A DNA stretch of 64,000 nt. It comes from Streptomyces sp. ISL-10. GTDB taxonomy: Bacteria; Actinomycetota; Actinomycetes; Streptomycetales; Streptomycetaceae. How positions within the stretch are numbered: the stretch's first letter is position 1; every line of letters begins with the position of its first letter. The notes below the pieces were generated by a model. It ran no database searches, was not told the DNA's origin, and worked only from the letters and a program-made list of their open reading frames with translations. Below are positions 1 through 8,054 of the stretch, piece after piece. Made by a program: the position numbers and the translations under genes. Location: positions 1 through 64,000 of the forward strand of contig NZ_JAGGOJ010000021.1 of NCBI RefSeq assembly GCF_018614575.1, in the 5' to 3' direction.

Positions 1-1
1 C

Positions 2-34
2 GTCGAACACGCCCTCATGGCCCGCCTGCGCTAG
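2..34 (+). CDS. C-terminal end of an unidentified protein (partial)
   Basis: Frame 2 reads VEHALMARLR and then a TAG stop at 32-34, with the rest of the gene upstream of the window. A very strong hairpin at 67-111 follows, as expected for a gene ending here. Ten residues are too few to identify a family, and the frame choice rests only on the stop followed by the terminator. Confidence 0.35.
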   Translation, partial: VEHALMARLR

Positions 35-66
35 CCGGTCCCCGGCGGTCCCTGTACGCGCCCTGA

Positions 67-111
67 GGAACGGCCCCCTCGGCTCCTTGTCGGAGCCGAG
101 GGGGCCGTTCC
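67..111. terminator. 20-bp perfect-stem hairpin, probable bidirectional terminator
   Basis: The arms at 67-86 and 92-111 are perfect reverse complements (20 bp) around the loop TTGTC. No T-run follows on the plus strand, which is common for Streptomyces terminators. It sits 33 bp after the stop of the partial plus-strand gene. Confidence 0.75.
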
Positions 112-798
112 CGTGTGCGGACGTCCCGGCCACCGGGCTGTGTGCGTGCGGGGGCGCGGCGGGGGGCGCCTGCGGCGGGCTTGTCCCCTCCCCCGCCGCT
201 CCCTTAGCCGGGGGCTCCGCCCCCGGGCCCCCGCGCCTCAATCGCCGGCGGGGCTGCATGTGCCACAGCCGGCCCGTCCGGGCGTTCCCCCGGGCGAACC
301 CAGCGAACCCAGGAGGAGACTGGGGGCCACCGCACGGCCCGCCGCCCGGATCGCCGGCTGCGGCTGAAGAACCCACCCCGTCCGACGACACCCGCCCCGC
401 CCCGCAGGCCCGCAGAGGCACGGCCCCGCCCTGATCACCCCTCTGCGAGTTCGCGCATCCAGCCCATCCGACCGCCCCTGCCCGCAGGCCCGCAAGGGAA
501 CGGCCACCGCACGGCCCCACGCCCCGATCGCCGCTGCAGCTCGGAAATTCAGCCCATCCGACGACACCCGCCCCGGCCCGCAGGGGAGCGGCCCGGCCAC
601 GGCCCGCCGCCCCGACCCACACCTCAGGGACTCCAAGCCCGCCGGGCGTCCCCTTGCGAAGCCCAGGGGGATCGAGGCACTCCTCGTACGCCCGGTGGCC
701 CGGGGGTAGCCCCACTCAGGCGCTACCGGTCCGGGCGGAGTCCGGTCTGTGGAAGCGCCTCAACCCCCGTGGGGGATTCGCCGCGCGTCGGACACGGC
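112..798. other. Long GC-rich spacer without a credible gene, carrying degenerate repeats
   Basis: Reading frames here are compositionally biased (runs of Arg, Pro, Gly, Ala) and match no family I know. The 180-260 part resembles a Streptomyces intergenic repeat (a GGGGGCTCCGCCCCCGG hairpin followed by CGCCTCAATCGCCGGCGGGG). The 326-615 part holds tandem imperfect copies described separately. Nothing in 616-798 was recognised. Confidence 0.6.
326..615. repeat. Three imperfect tandem copies of a ~90-bp intergenic unit
   Basis: The block CCATCCGACGACACCCGCCC with a following GCCCGCAGG and ACGGCC recurs, with changes, near 375-425, 460-504 and 550-593. The companion block GCCACCGCACGGCC, followed by a GATCGCCG-containing stretch, recurs at 326, 502 and, shortened, 596. 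The copies diverge by several substitutions and small indels. I see no coding capacity. Confidence 0.6.
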
Positions 799-835
799 GG
801 AAGGCCCCGCACACCACAGGTGTGCGGGGCCTTCC
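799..835 (-). terminator. Terminator of the accB-accE operon
   Basis: A 17-bp perfect stem (799-815 with 819-835) with a 3-nt loop lies 11 bp beyond the accE stop on the minus strand. It is the natural end of the accB-accE transcript. Confidence 0.8.
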
Positions 836-846
836 GGGTCAGGGCG

Positions 847-1056
847 TCAGCCCTGCCAGCTGTGGGACGGCTGGAAGCCGCGCTGGCGCTCCAGGCGGCG
901 CCAGCCCGCCGTCGTGCGGCCGCGGTGGGTCGGCGCCGCCGTCGGCTGGGACGCGGCGCGGGCCATCAGCACCGCGGTGATCGCCGCCAGCTCCTCGGGC
1001 TCGGCGTGGCCCTTCTCGACGCGGACGACGGACGAGGGGTCGGTAGGAGTGCTCAT
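847..1056 (-). CDS. accE: Acyl-CoA carboxylase epsilon subunit
   Basis: This 69-residue protein begins MSTPTDPSSVVRVEKGHAEP and contains PEELAAITAVLMARAA, the typical acidic-helical core of actinobacterial acyl-CoA carboxylase epsilon subunits. It ends in the usual WRRLERQRGFQPSHSWQG-like tail. In Streptomyces the epsilon subunit binds the beta (carboxyltransferase) subunit and stimulates the complex that makes malonyl- or methylmalonyl-CoA. It lies 27 bp downstream of the beta gene on the same strand and is followed by a strong terminator, so the two form a two-gene operon. Epsilon subunits are poorly conserved, so the call rests on position as well as sequence. Confidence 0.88.
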   Translation of the reverse strand: MSTPTDPSSVVRVEKGHAEPEELAAITAVLMARAASQPTAAPTHRGRTTAGWRRLERQRGFQPSHSWQG

Positions 1057-1083
1057 GGGTCGGGCTCCAGTCCTGTCGCAGGG

Positions 1084-2685
1084 TTACTGCGGGGGGTTGC
1101 CGTGCTTGCGGGACGGCAGGTCGGCGTGCTTCGTGCGGAGCATGGCGAGGGAGCGGATGAGCACCTCGCGCGTCTCGGCCGGGTCGATCACGTCGTCGAC
1201 CAGGCCGCGCTCCGCGGCGTAGTAGGGGTGCATGAGCTCGGCCTTGTACTCCTTGACCATGCGCGCGCGCATGGCCTCGGAGTCCTCGGCCTCGGCGATC
1301 TGCTTGCGGAAGATGACGTTGGCCGCGCCCTCGGCGCCCATCACGGCGATCTCGTTGGTGGGCCAGGCGTAGGTCAGGTCGGCGCCGATGGACTGCGAGT
1401 CCATGACGATGTACGCGCCGCCGTACGCCTTGCGCAGGATGAGCGAGATCCGCGGGACGGTGGCGTTGCAGTACGCGTACAGGAGCTTGGCGCCGTGGCG
1501 GATGATGCCGCCGTGCTCCTGGTCGACGCCCGGCAGGAAGCCGGGCACGTCCAGCAGCGTGACGATCGGGATGTTGAAAGCGTCGCACATCTGCACGAAG
1601 CGCGCGGCCTTCTCGGACGCCTCGATGTCGAGGACGCCGGCCAGCGACTGCGGCTGGTTGGCGACGATGCCGACGACCTGGCCGTCCAGCCGGGCCAGGG
1701 CGCAGATGATGTTGCGCGCCCAGCGCTCGTGGATCTCCAGGTAGTCGCCGTCGTCGACGAGCTCCTCGATCACCTTGTGCATGTCGTAAGGACGGTTGCC
1801 GTCCGCCGGGACCAGGTCCAGCAGCACGTCCGAGCGGCGGTCGGCCGGGTCTTCGGAGGCGACGGCCGGCGGGTTCTCGCGGTTGTTCTGCGGGAGCATC
1901 GACAGCAGGTAGCGGACCTCCGCGATGCACGTCTCCTCGTCGTCGTACGCGAAGTGCGCGACGCCCGAGGTCTCCGCGTGGACGTCCGCGCCGCCCAGGC
2001 CGTTCTGGGTGATCTCCTCGCCGGTGACAGCCTTGACGACGTCGGGGCCGGTGATGAACATCTGTGAGGTCTCGCGGACCATGAACACGAAGTCGGTCAG
2101 CGCGGGCGAGTACGCCGCGCCACCGGCGCAGGGGCCGAGCATCACCGAGATCTGCGGGATGACTCCCGAGGCGCGCGTGTTGCGCTGGAAGATGCCGCCG
2201 TACCCGGCGAGGGCGGACACGCCCTCCTGGATGCGCGCTCCGGCACCGTCGTTCAGCGACACCAGCGGCGCACCCGCCGAGATCGCCATGTCCATGATCT
2301 TGTGGATCTTGGTGGCATGGGCCTCGCCCAGCGCGCCGCCGAAGATCCGGAAGTCGTGCGCGTAGACGAAGACCGTCCGGCCCTCGACCGTGCCCCAGCC
2401 GGTGACGACACCGTCGGTGTACGGCTTCTTGGCCTCCAGGCCGAACCCGCTCGCCCGGTGTCGGCGCAGCTGCTCGACCTCCTTGAACGAGCCCTCGTCC
2501 AGCAGCAGCTCGATGCGCTCACGGGCGGTCAGCTTGCCCTTGGCGTGCTGCGCCTCGGTCGCCCGGTCACTCGGGCCGCGCAGCGCCTGCTCGCGCAGGG
2601 CGTGCAGCTCGGCCACGCGGCCACGCGCGTCGGCCGGCTCGCCGGCGTCGGTCGGCTCGCTGGTGGTCTGGTCCAAAACGGTCAT
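1084..2685 (-). CDS. accB: Acyl-CoA carboxylase beta (carboxyltransferase) subunit
   Basis: The 533-residue protein is full length for the biotin-dependent carboxyltransferase beta family. It shows the N-terminal KLTARERIELLLDEGSF block, the VYAHDFRIFGGALGEAHA and SLNDGAGARIQEGV segments of the first crotonase-like half, and VTLLDVPGFLPGVDQEHGGIIRHGAKLLYAY in the second half. It transfers the carboxyl group from biotin to acetyl- or propionyl-CoA and works with a separate biotinylated alpha subunit that is not in this window. The adjacent accE and the surrounding gene order match what I recall of S. coelicolor AccB (SCO5535), assigned to an acetyl-CoA carboxylase complex. Substrate preference (accB or pccB type) cannot be settled from the sequence alone. 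Confidence 0.93.
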   Translation of the reverse strand: MTVLDQTTSEPTDAGEPADARGRVAELHALREQALRGPSDRATEAQHAKGKLTARERIELLLDEGSFKEVEQLRRHRASGFGLEAKKPYTDGVVTGWGTVEGRTVFVYAHDFRIFGGALGEAHATKIHKIMDMAISAGAPLVSLNDGAGARIQEGVSALAGYGGIFQRNTRASGVIPQISVMLGPCAGGAAYSPALTDFVFMVRETSQMFITGPDVVKAVTGEEITQNGLGGADVHAETSGVAHFAYDDEETCIAEVRYLLSMLPQNNRENPPAVASEDPADRRSDVLLDLVPADGNRPYDMHKVIEELVDDGDYLEIHERWARNIICALARLDGQVVGIVANQPQSLAGVLDIEASEKAARFVQMCDAFNIPIVTLLDVPGFLPGVDQEHGGIIRHGAKLLYAYCNATVPRISLILRKAYGGAYIVMDSQSIGADLTYAWPTNEIAVMGAEGAANVIFRKQIAEAEDSEAMRARMVKEYKAELMHPYYAAERGLVDDVIDPAETREVLIRSLAMLRTKHADLPSRKHGNPPQ

Positions 2686-2946
2686 GCCTCGACCCTACGG
2701 AGGGAGCCAAGAAAACCGTGCCGTCGACTCTGTACAGTCTCGCGACCGTTCTCCTGTGGGCCTCTGACAGAACCATTTCGTGCAGAGCGCCAACCACCAG
2801 CTCGGTGCGGTCTTTGATTGTGCGGGTCCAACAACACCGACCGGGGTGAGTCGACTCACAGGAAGGTGTCGCGCCTGCGCTGGTCGGGTTAATTTCCGGG
2901 GCGAGGCCGGCGGCGGACCCACCGTACCGGGGGCCGGAAGAGGGCA
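2686..2946 (-). promoter_or_regulatory. Upstream region of accB with a 14-bp perfect palindrome
   Basis: This gene-free stretch must carry the accB promoter. It contains the perfect palindrome GTGAGTCGACTCAC at 2846-2859. Close to the start, on the minus strand, a TAGGGT hexamer could act as a -10 box. Which element is used cannot be told from sequence. Confidence 0.45.
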
Positions 2947-2981
2947 GTCCCCGTCCGTCCGCGCTGCGGACGGACGGGGAC
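2947..2981 (-). terminator. Terminator of the GH101 gene
   Basis: A perfect 16-bp stem (2947-2962 with 2966-2981) with loop GCT begins 22 bp after the stop codon of the glycosidase gene. It isolates that gene from accB. Confidence 0.85.
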
Positions 2982-3003
2982 GTGGGGCCGGAGGCAGGGA
3001 GGG

Positions 3004-6000
3004 TCAGCCGTCGCAGTGGAAGCGGGCGGCCCCCCAGTCCGCGTGGTCGTTGCCGTTTCCGTCGCCGCCGTCGCCGACGACCAGCTGGACGTAGTCGGCG
3101 CCGGTCACGTCCGCGGTCAGGGACCAGGCCGGATCGGCTGCCTTCAGCACGGGCGAGGCGGCCTTCTCGGCGCCGTCCGCGAGCACGCTGAACCGGACGG
3201 TGCCGCGCGTGGTCTGGACGTCGTCCACCCCCACCGCGGCGGTGAAGGAGGCGCACCGGCCGCCCAGGTAGTAGCGGATCCTGGCGGGGGCGTGGCTGCC
3301 GAGGCCCTTGTCGTAGGTCACTCCCCCGATCCGCAGCGGGCCTCCGTCACCCGCGCCGGTCTCGCCGTTGGACCGGTCGCGCTCGACGGGTCCCCAGCCG
3401 TTCTGGGCGGATGCCCAGTCCAGGTCGCTCGCCCAGGTGTCGGCGGTGGGCGGCGGCGGAAGGGTGCGCACGGACGTGGTGGCGGTCAGCTTCCGGTTCG
3501 TGCCGCCGACCGTGTACGCGGCCGTCGCGCCGACCGGATACGTCCGGTACGCGGCGTCCGCCGGCGGCGTCACCTGCCACGTACCGGTGACCTTGCCGCC
3601 CGGCGCGACCGATGCGAAGGTCACCGGCCCCACGGGCTCGGCCGTCCAGCCCTCGGGCAGCGCGAGCGCCAGCGCCACGTCGCCTGCGGCGGTCGCCTCG
3701 TCATTGCCGAACGCGGCCCTGACCTCGTTCTTCCTGCCCGGTGCGAGGGTCTCGGGAGCGGTCACCGCGAGGGTGCCGCAGGCGGCCCGTTCAGTGGCGG
3801 GGCCCAGGTCGGTGACCGTGAAGCCGTCCAGCACGAAGTCCGCGCCGTCCGGGGCGTCCGCGCGCTTGCGCAGGCCCGTCCAGGTGTCGCCACAGCCCGC
3901 GGTGGCCGTCTCGGAGAAGTGCCCCGTGGTGCTCCGGGCGCCGATCGGCGTGCGGCGCCGCTCCACGGAGCCCCCGATGGCCCGGTCGTACCCGGTCACC
4001 CACTCGTAGGCCCCGGCGTGACTCGACTGGTAGTCGTACTCCACGCGGTAGGTGCGGCCGTGCTTCATCGGCACGGTCCACGGCGCCGTCCGGTAGACGA
4101 GTCCGCTGTTCTCGTCGTGCGACTTGAGGGACTCCTTGCCGCCGAGGACGTCGTCGATCGGCTTCCCGTTCCACCCGGCCTGCGTGTACGGGGCGTGCAG
4201 TTGGCTGATGTGGGTGCGCGGATCATTGGCGCCGCCCGCGTCGCCCTTGAGGAACGGGCCCCAGCCCTGGTCGACGGCCTCGAAGTCCTCGTGGACGAGC
4301 GCACCCTGCTTGCCGGCGGGCGCGTTCGCGACCACCCGGACGTCGTCGACGCGGACACGGGCCGTGCTGCCCGCGGCGGTCCCGACGCGCAGTGTGGTGG
4401 CGTCGGCGGGTGCGGTGAAGGTGACCTTGGCGCGCTGGAAGGAGGTGCCGTGCCGGTCGGACGCGGCGATCGTGTTCTTCACCGTGGAGCGCTCGACGAC
4501 GACGGACGTGCCGCCGGCGGACAGCATCGTGCGGCGGGAGCTGCCCGGCTCGACCTCGATCCAGGCGGACGCGGTGTACCGCTTGCCGGCTTCGAGGCCG
4601 TCGATCCGCTGGGAGAGCGAGGCGGCGGCCTCGCCGGTCAGCGCGGCGCTGTTGCGGCCCTGGCCGTCGGTGTCGCGGGTGACCGTGCCCCGCTTGGTCC
4701 ACGCGCCGAGCGAGGCGTCGTTGAATCCGGGGTCGGCGACATGGCCGCCCTCGCCCCATCGGGCGTCGCGCTGTTCAGGCGCGCGGTCGGGGTAGAGCAC
4801 GTACGGCTGCCCCGCCTGCGCGGTGAGGGTGACCTTTCCGTTCGCTGGGCGCACGGTCCCGGTCTTCACCCGGCCGTTGTCGGTGAGCTTGTAGACGGTG
4901 TAGTAACCCTGCCCCGGTACGGCCCAACTGCTGGTGCCACCCGCCTGGTTGTAGTGGTAGAGCTTGGTGCCGTCGCCCCACGGCAACAGGTAGCGGTCGC
5001 CGTCGAGGACCTTGCGGCCGTGGTCGTAGAAGGTGCGGCGGCCGTCCTCCACGGTGCCGCGCAGCCCGCCGGTGAAGGTGATGTCATTGCCCTCCCAGCG
5101 GGTGATCCGCTCCTGCTGGAGGTACTTGGCGGGCAGATTGCGCTGCCACACGTTGTCGTAGAAGGCGCTCCAGTCGGTCTCGCCGGTCCAGCCTTCGAAT
5201 TCCTCCAGGACCGTCTGGCCGAGGACCGGGTGGCTGTTCCAGATGTCCTTCTCGCCGTTGCGGATGAAGCGGATGATCTGGGAGTTGAGGCCCTTGTTGG
5301 TGGCGCCGCCGTAGTCGAGGTCGTTGGCCCAGTGGGACCAGAGCGAGGCCCGCTCGAACTTGTCCGCCCACTCGGTGCCGACGTTCCAACCCTGCTTCTG
5401 CACGGCCTCGATGGTCTTGTCGGCGATCCAGCCGTGTGTGTAGTAGACGTCGATGTAGAGGAAGTTCAGGTTGGCGTCGGTCTCGTCGCGCAACTGCCGG
5501 AAGCGGCGGGCGAGATCACCGCTGTTGAGGTCGCGGCGCTGGTCGATGTAGTAGCTCTGGTTGAGCCAGTTCCAGCCGGGCTTCGTCTTGTCGACGAGGG
5601 TCTCGCTGAAGTGGTTCGCCTCGGGGTAGGACTCGGTGGCGTTCACGTGCACGCCGAAGGTCGCGCCCCACTTCCTGCCCGACTTCAGGAGCGTGTTGAG
5701 GTCCGTCAGACCGCCGGCGCGCTTGTTGTGGTTGCCGCCGTAGTCGGGGTGCGCGGAATCGTGTCCCTCGGAGCCGTAGCCCTTGAGCACGGCGAGCTGA
5801 CCGAGGCCGTCGGTGGCCAGGGAGACGCGCTTGACGTCGTCGAGGGTGCGCAGGAACGGGTGCGTCGCCTGGCTCGCGAAGTTGAACGGGATGTGGGTGA
5901 CGACCCGGTCCGGGGTGTCCTCGCTGCCGGGCGCCGTGATGCCGATCGAGCGGAAGGCGACGGCGCCGTCCTGCCAGTCGACCTGCCGGTCGCCGTTGGC

Positions 6001-6846
6001 GTCGGGGGTGACGACGACCTTCGCCCAGGGCAGGTTCTCGCCGCTCTCGGGTGCGGGCGCTCCGTCGCCGCGGTAGGTCCACTGGCCGGAGGAGACGCCG
6101 ACGCGCACCGAGGCGTCGGTGTCCTTGCGGGCCTGGTGCCACAGGCGCGCGTCGTCGCCGCCGGTGGCGCCGCTCGGCCTGTCGTACGAGGAGTTGGACT
6201 CGACGGCGGCGGCGAGCGAGGCGGTGTTGACGATGGCGTACGTGGCGCCGACGGGGGCCGCCTCGGCGGGGGTGGCCGCGGTGACCTCGGCGAACACGTC
6301 GGCGGTCCGGGTGGAGTCGGGGTCGAGCCGGGTGAACGCGGTGGCCGCCCCCTCCTCCGTACTGCCGACGGAAACGAGGTCGTGGCCGGGTATGTCGAGG
6401 GTGCCGACGCGGAAGGCGTCGGTGTCGCGGACGGCGGTGATCTTGAAGGTGACGGCGCGGCCGGACACCGACACGACGGTGTCGATCTCGACGCCGGGCA
6501 GGTCGGGGAAGACGAGCGTGTGCCGCACCGCGGCGGCATCGACACGGGGCGCCCCCGCCGGGCGGACCGGGTACGGCTTGCCGTTGAGGGTGATCTCGGT
6601 GACGGGGCGGGTGCTGCCGAGCAGCGACGCTCCGGAAGCGCGGTCGGTGTACGAGAGCACGCGGGGGAAGTCGTCGGCGACGGTGACCGCGAGTGGGCCG
6701 GAGGTGATGACCGGCCCGGTGCCGGCCGGGGTCACGGCGGCGGGTCCGTCGGCTCGGGCCGCGGCCGGCTGGAAGGTCCCGGCCAGGACGAGCACGGCGC
6801 AGGAGGCGGCGGCCGTGGCACAGGCCGCGCGGAATCTTTGAGGCAT
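3004..6846 (-). CDS. Secreted endo-alpha-N-acetylgalactosaminidase (GH101) with C-terminal NPCBM domain
   Basis: The 1280-residue protein starts at MPQRFRAACATAAASCAVLV, a signal peptide with an Ala-rich region ending near ARADG. An in-frame ATG 72 bp upstream would spoil this signal and was rejected. GH101 enzymes remove the intact core-1 disaccharide from Ser/Thr of mucin-type O-glycoproteins. The catalytic barrel is seen around residues 290-640. Asp466 in NFLYIDVYY and Glu492 in NVGTEWAD fit the family nucleophile and acid/base positions. A galactose-binding-like module (about 700-850) and a further beta-sandwich region follow. An NPCBM domain (about 1140-1280, GGVTYDKGLGSHAPARIRYYL) closes the protein. 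It is a monocistronic gene between accB and yceI, flanked by its own terminator. Confidence 0.88.
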   Translation of the reverse strand: MPQRFRAACATAAASCAVLVLAGTFQPAAARADGPAAVTPAGTGPVITSGPLAVTVADDFPRVLSYTDRASGASLLGSTRPVTEITLNGKPYPVRPAGAPRVDAAAVRHTLVFPDLPGVEIDTVVSVSGRAVTFKITAVRDTDAFRVGTLDIPGHDLVSVGSTEEGAATAFTRLDPDSTRTADVFAEVTAATPAEAAPVGATYAIVNTASLAAAVESNSSYDRPSGATGGDDARLWHQARKDTDASVRVGVSSGQWTYRGDGAPAPESGENLPWAKVVVTPDANGDRQVDWQDGAVAFRSIGITAPGSEDTPDRVVTHIPFNFASQATHPFLRTLDDVKRVSLATDGLGQLAVLKGYGSEGHDSAHPDYGGNHNKRAGGLTDLNTLLKSGRKWGATFGVHVNATESYPEANHFSETLVDKTKPGWNWLNQSYYIDQRRDLNSGDLARRFRQLRDETDANLNFLYIDVYYTHGWIADKTIEAVQKQGWNVGTEWADKFERASLWSHWANDLDYGGATNKGLNSQIIRFIRNGEKDIWNSHPVLGQTVLEEFEGWTGETDWSAFYDNVWQRNLPAKYLQQERITRWEGNDITFTGGLRGTVEDGRRTFYDHGRKVLDGDRYLLPWGDGTKLYHYNQAGGTSSWAVPGQGYYTVYKLTDNGRVKTGTVRPANGKVTLTAQAGQPYVLYPDRAPEQRDARWGEGGHVADPGFNDASLGAWTKRGTVTRDTDGQGRNSAALTGEAAASLSQRIDGLEAGKRYTASAWIEVEPGSSRRTMLSAGGTSVVVERSTVKNTIAASDRHGTSFQRAKVTFTAPADATTLRVGTAAGSTARVRVDDVRVVANAPAGKQGALVHEDFEAVDQGWGPFLKGDAGGANDPRTHISQLHAPYTQAGWNGKPIDDVLGGKESLKSHDENSGLVYRTAPWTVPMKHGRTYRVEYDYQSSHAGAYEWVTGYDRAIGGSVERRRTPIGARSTTGHFSETATAGCGDTWTGLRKRADAPDGADFVLDGFTVTDLGPATERAACGTLAVTAPETLAPGRKNEVRAAFGNDEATAAGDVALALALPEGWTAEPVGPVTFASVAPGGKVTGTWQVTPPADAAYRTYPVGATAAYTVGGTNRKLTATTSVRTLPPPPTADTWASDLDWASAQNGWGPVERDRSNGETGAGDGGPLRIGGVTYDKGLGSHAPARIRYYLGGRCASFTAAVGVDDVQTTRGTVRFSVLADGAEKAASPVLKAADPAWSLTADVTGADYVQLVVGDGGDGNGNDHADWGAARFHCDG

Positions 6847-7015
6847 GGGGACCTGAGTAGCCCCGGCCCTCGGGGGCGTCAACGAACCGGGGCGCCGAGG
6901 GACGCCGCAGTCCAACAACCCCCGTCGGTGAGTCCAAGTCGGCTGGTGACACGGGGGACGTTTCTCCCGCGGGGCCGCGCCGACCGCAGGGGCGGGAACG
7001 ACTTACCCGAAGATG

Positions 7016-7044
7016 TTGAATATTGAACGGAATAGGTCTACAGT
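7016..7044 (+). promoter_or_regulatory. Promoter of the YceI gene with repeated TTGAA elements
   Basis: TTGAAT (7016-7021) and TACAGT (7039-7044) are separated by 17 bp, a good vegetative promoter. TTGAA motifs recur at 7016, 7023 and 7053 in an unusually AT-rich stretch, suggesting overlapping operator sites. YceI genes are often controlled by MarR-type repressors, but none is encoded next to this copy. Confidence 0.6.
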
Positions 7045-7108
7045 CGATTTCATTGAAGCTTAAACAACATGCCGGAGCCCCTCCGGCGTCCGTCCCCAAG
7101 GAGCAGTC

Positions 7109-7735
7109 ATGGGCCTCTTCACCCGCAGGAACAACGACTCCGCAACCGCCACCGCCACCGCGGTCGCCACCGTCGACCCCGCGCTCGCCGCCCTCAGCGG
7201 TGACTACACGATCGACCCCGCCCACAGCAGCATCGGCTTCACCGTGCGGCATGCGATGGTGACCAACGTCCGCGGCAGCTTCGGCTCCTACGAGGGCGCG
7301 CTCAGCCTCGACGGCACCGACCCCTCGCGCTCCTCGGCGGCCATCGACGTCGACATCGCCAGCGTCGACACCGGTATCGCCGACCGCGACGGCCACCTGC
7401 GCGGCGGCGACTTCTTCGACGCCGAGAACTTCCCGAAGATGACCTTCCGCTCCACCGCCGCCGAGCAGGTGGGCGGCGACAGGTACCGGATCACCGGCGA
7501 CCTGACCATCAAGGACGTGACGCGGCCGCTCTCCATCGACCTGGACTTCCAGGGCTCCGCCACCGACGTCTACGGCAACGAGCGTGCCGGCTTCGAGGGG
7601 TCCACCGAGATCCTGCGCTCCGACTGGGGCCTGACGTGGAACGCGGCGCTGGAGGCCGGCGGCGTGATGGTCAGCGACAAGGTCAAGCTGACGTTCGACA
7701 TCTCCGCGATCAAGAACGCACCGCAGGCCGCCTGA
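7109..7735 (+). CDS. YceI family lipid-binding-like protein
   Basis: The 208-residue protein has an Ala/Thr-rich N-terminal extension (about 1-30) followed by a complete YceI domain. The hallmarks are GDYTIDPAHSSIGFTVRHAM, GSYEGALSLDG, IDVDIASVDTGIADRDGHLRGGDFFD and PKMTFRST. YceI proteins form a small lipocalin-like beta-barrel that binds polyisoprenoids or similar amphiphiles. No signal peptide is visible, so this copy is probably cytoplasmic. AAGGAG precedes the ATG by a normal distance. Immediately after the stop there is a tandem duplication of the gene end, then a terminator. Confidence 0.93.
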   Translation: MGLFTRRNNDSATATATAVATVDPALAALSGDYTIDPAHSSIGFTVRHAMVTNVRGSFGSYEGALSLDGTDPSRSSAAIDVDIASVDTGIADRDGHLRGGDFFDAENFPKMTFRSTAAEQVGGDRYRITGDLTIKDVTRPLSIDLDFQGSATDVYGNERAGFEGSTEILRSDWGLTWNAALEAGGVMVSDKVKLTFDISAIKNAPQAA

Positions 7736-7769
7736 CCCCCGCAGCACCGCAGGCCGCCTGACCCCCGCA
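7718..7769 (+). repeat. 26-bp tandem duplication spanning the yceI stop codon
   Basis: The 26-bp unit starting GCACCGCAGGCCGCCTGACC occurs at 7718-7743 and again, identically, at 7744-7769. The first copy contains the last codons and the TGA stop of the YceI gene; the second repeats both in the 3' untranslated region. Confidence 0.9.
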
Positions 7770-7784
7770 GCACCTCTGGCCCGA

Positions 7785-7841
7785 CCCACGAGCGCGCCCG
7801 CCCTGCCGACCGCCTCGGCACGGCGGGCGCTCGGTCGTGGG
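7785..7841 (+). terminator. Terminator of the YceI gene
   Basis: The arm CCCACGAGCGCGCCCGCC (from 7785) pairs imperfectly with GGCGGGCGCTCGGTCGTGGG (to 7841). It lies about 50 bp after the stop codon. Confidence 0.75.
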
Positions 7842-8002
7842 CGACGAGGTCACAGGCCACCTGCGTACAGCCGTCGGCTGGGCGAGCCGACGCCCGGCCG
7901 GCAGGGCCTTGGGGACCGGTCGGTCAGCCAGTCGGCGTGCATTCCGTACGTGCTGCCGCCCTGTGCCGTTGCGCGCTCCCGAAGCGCGCCGCTCCCGTGG
8001 GG

Positions 8003-8054
8003 GCAGGGCACCGCGCGCAAGCAGGGCACCGCGCGCAGGGGCCAGGGCGCCGCG
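8003..8054. repeat. 18-bp tandem repeat adjoining the stop of the TPM-domain gene
   Basis: GCAGGGCACCGCGCGCAA at 8003-8020 is followed by GCAGGGCACCGCGCGCAG at 8021-8038. A degenerate third copy (CCAGGGCGCCGCG) runs into the stop codon at 8055-8057. On the coding (minus) strand the array is therefore just downstream of the gene. Confidence 0.8.

Noticed and set aside
5516..7789. Long minus-strand open frame antisense to yceI and overlapping the GH101 gene
   Set aside because: Frame shadow of high-GC genes: no family match, and the YceI and GH101 readings are unmistakable.
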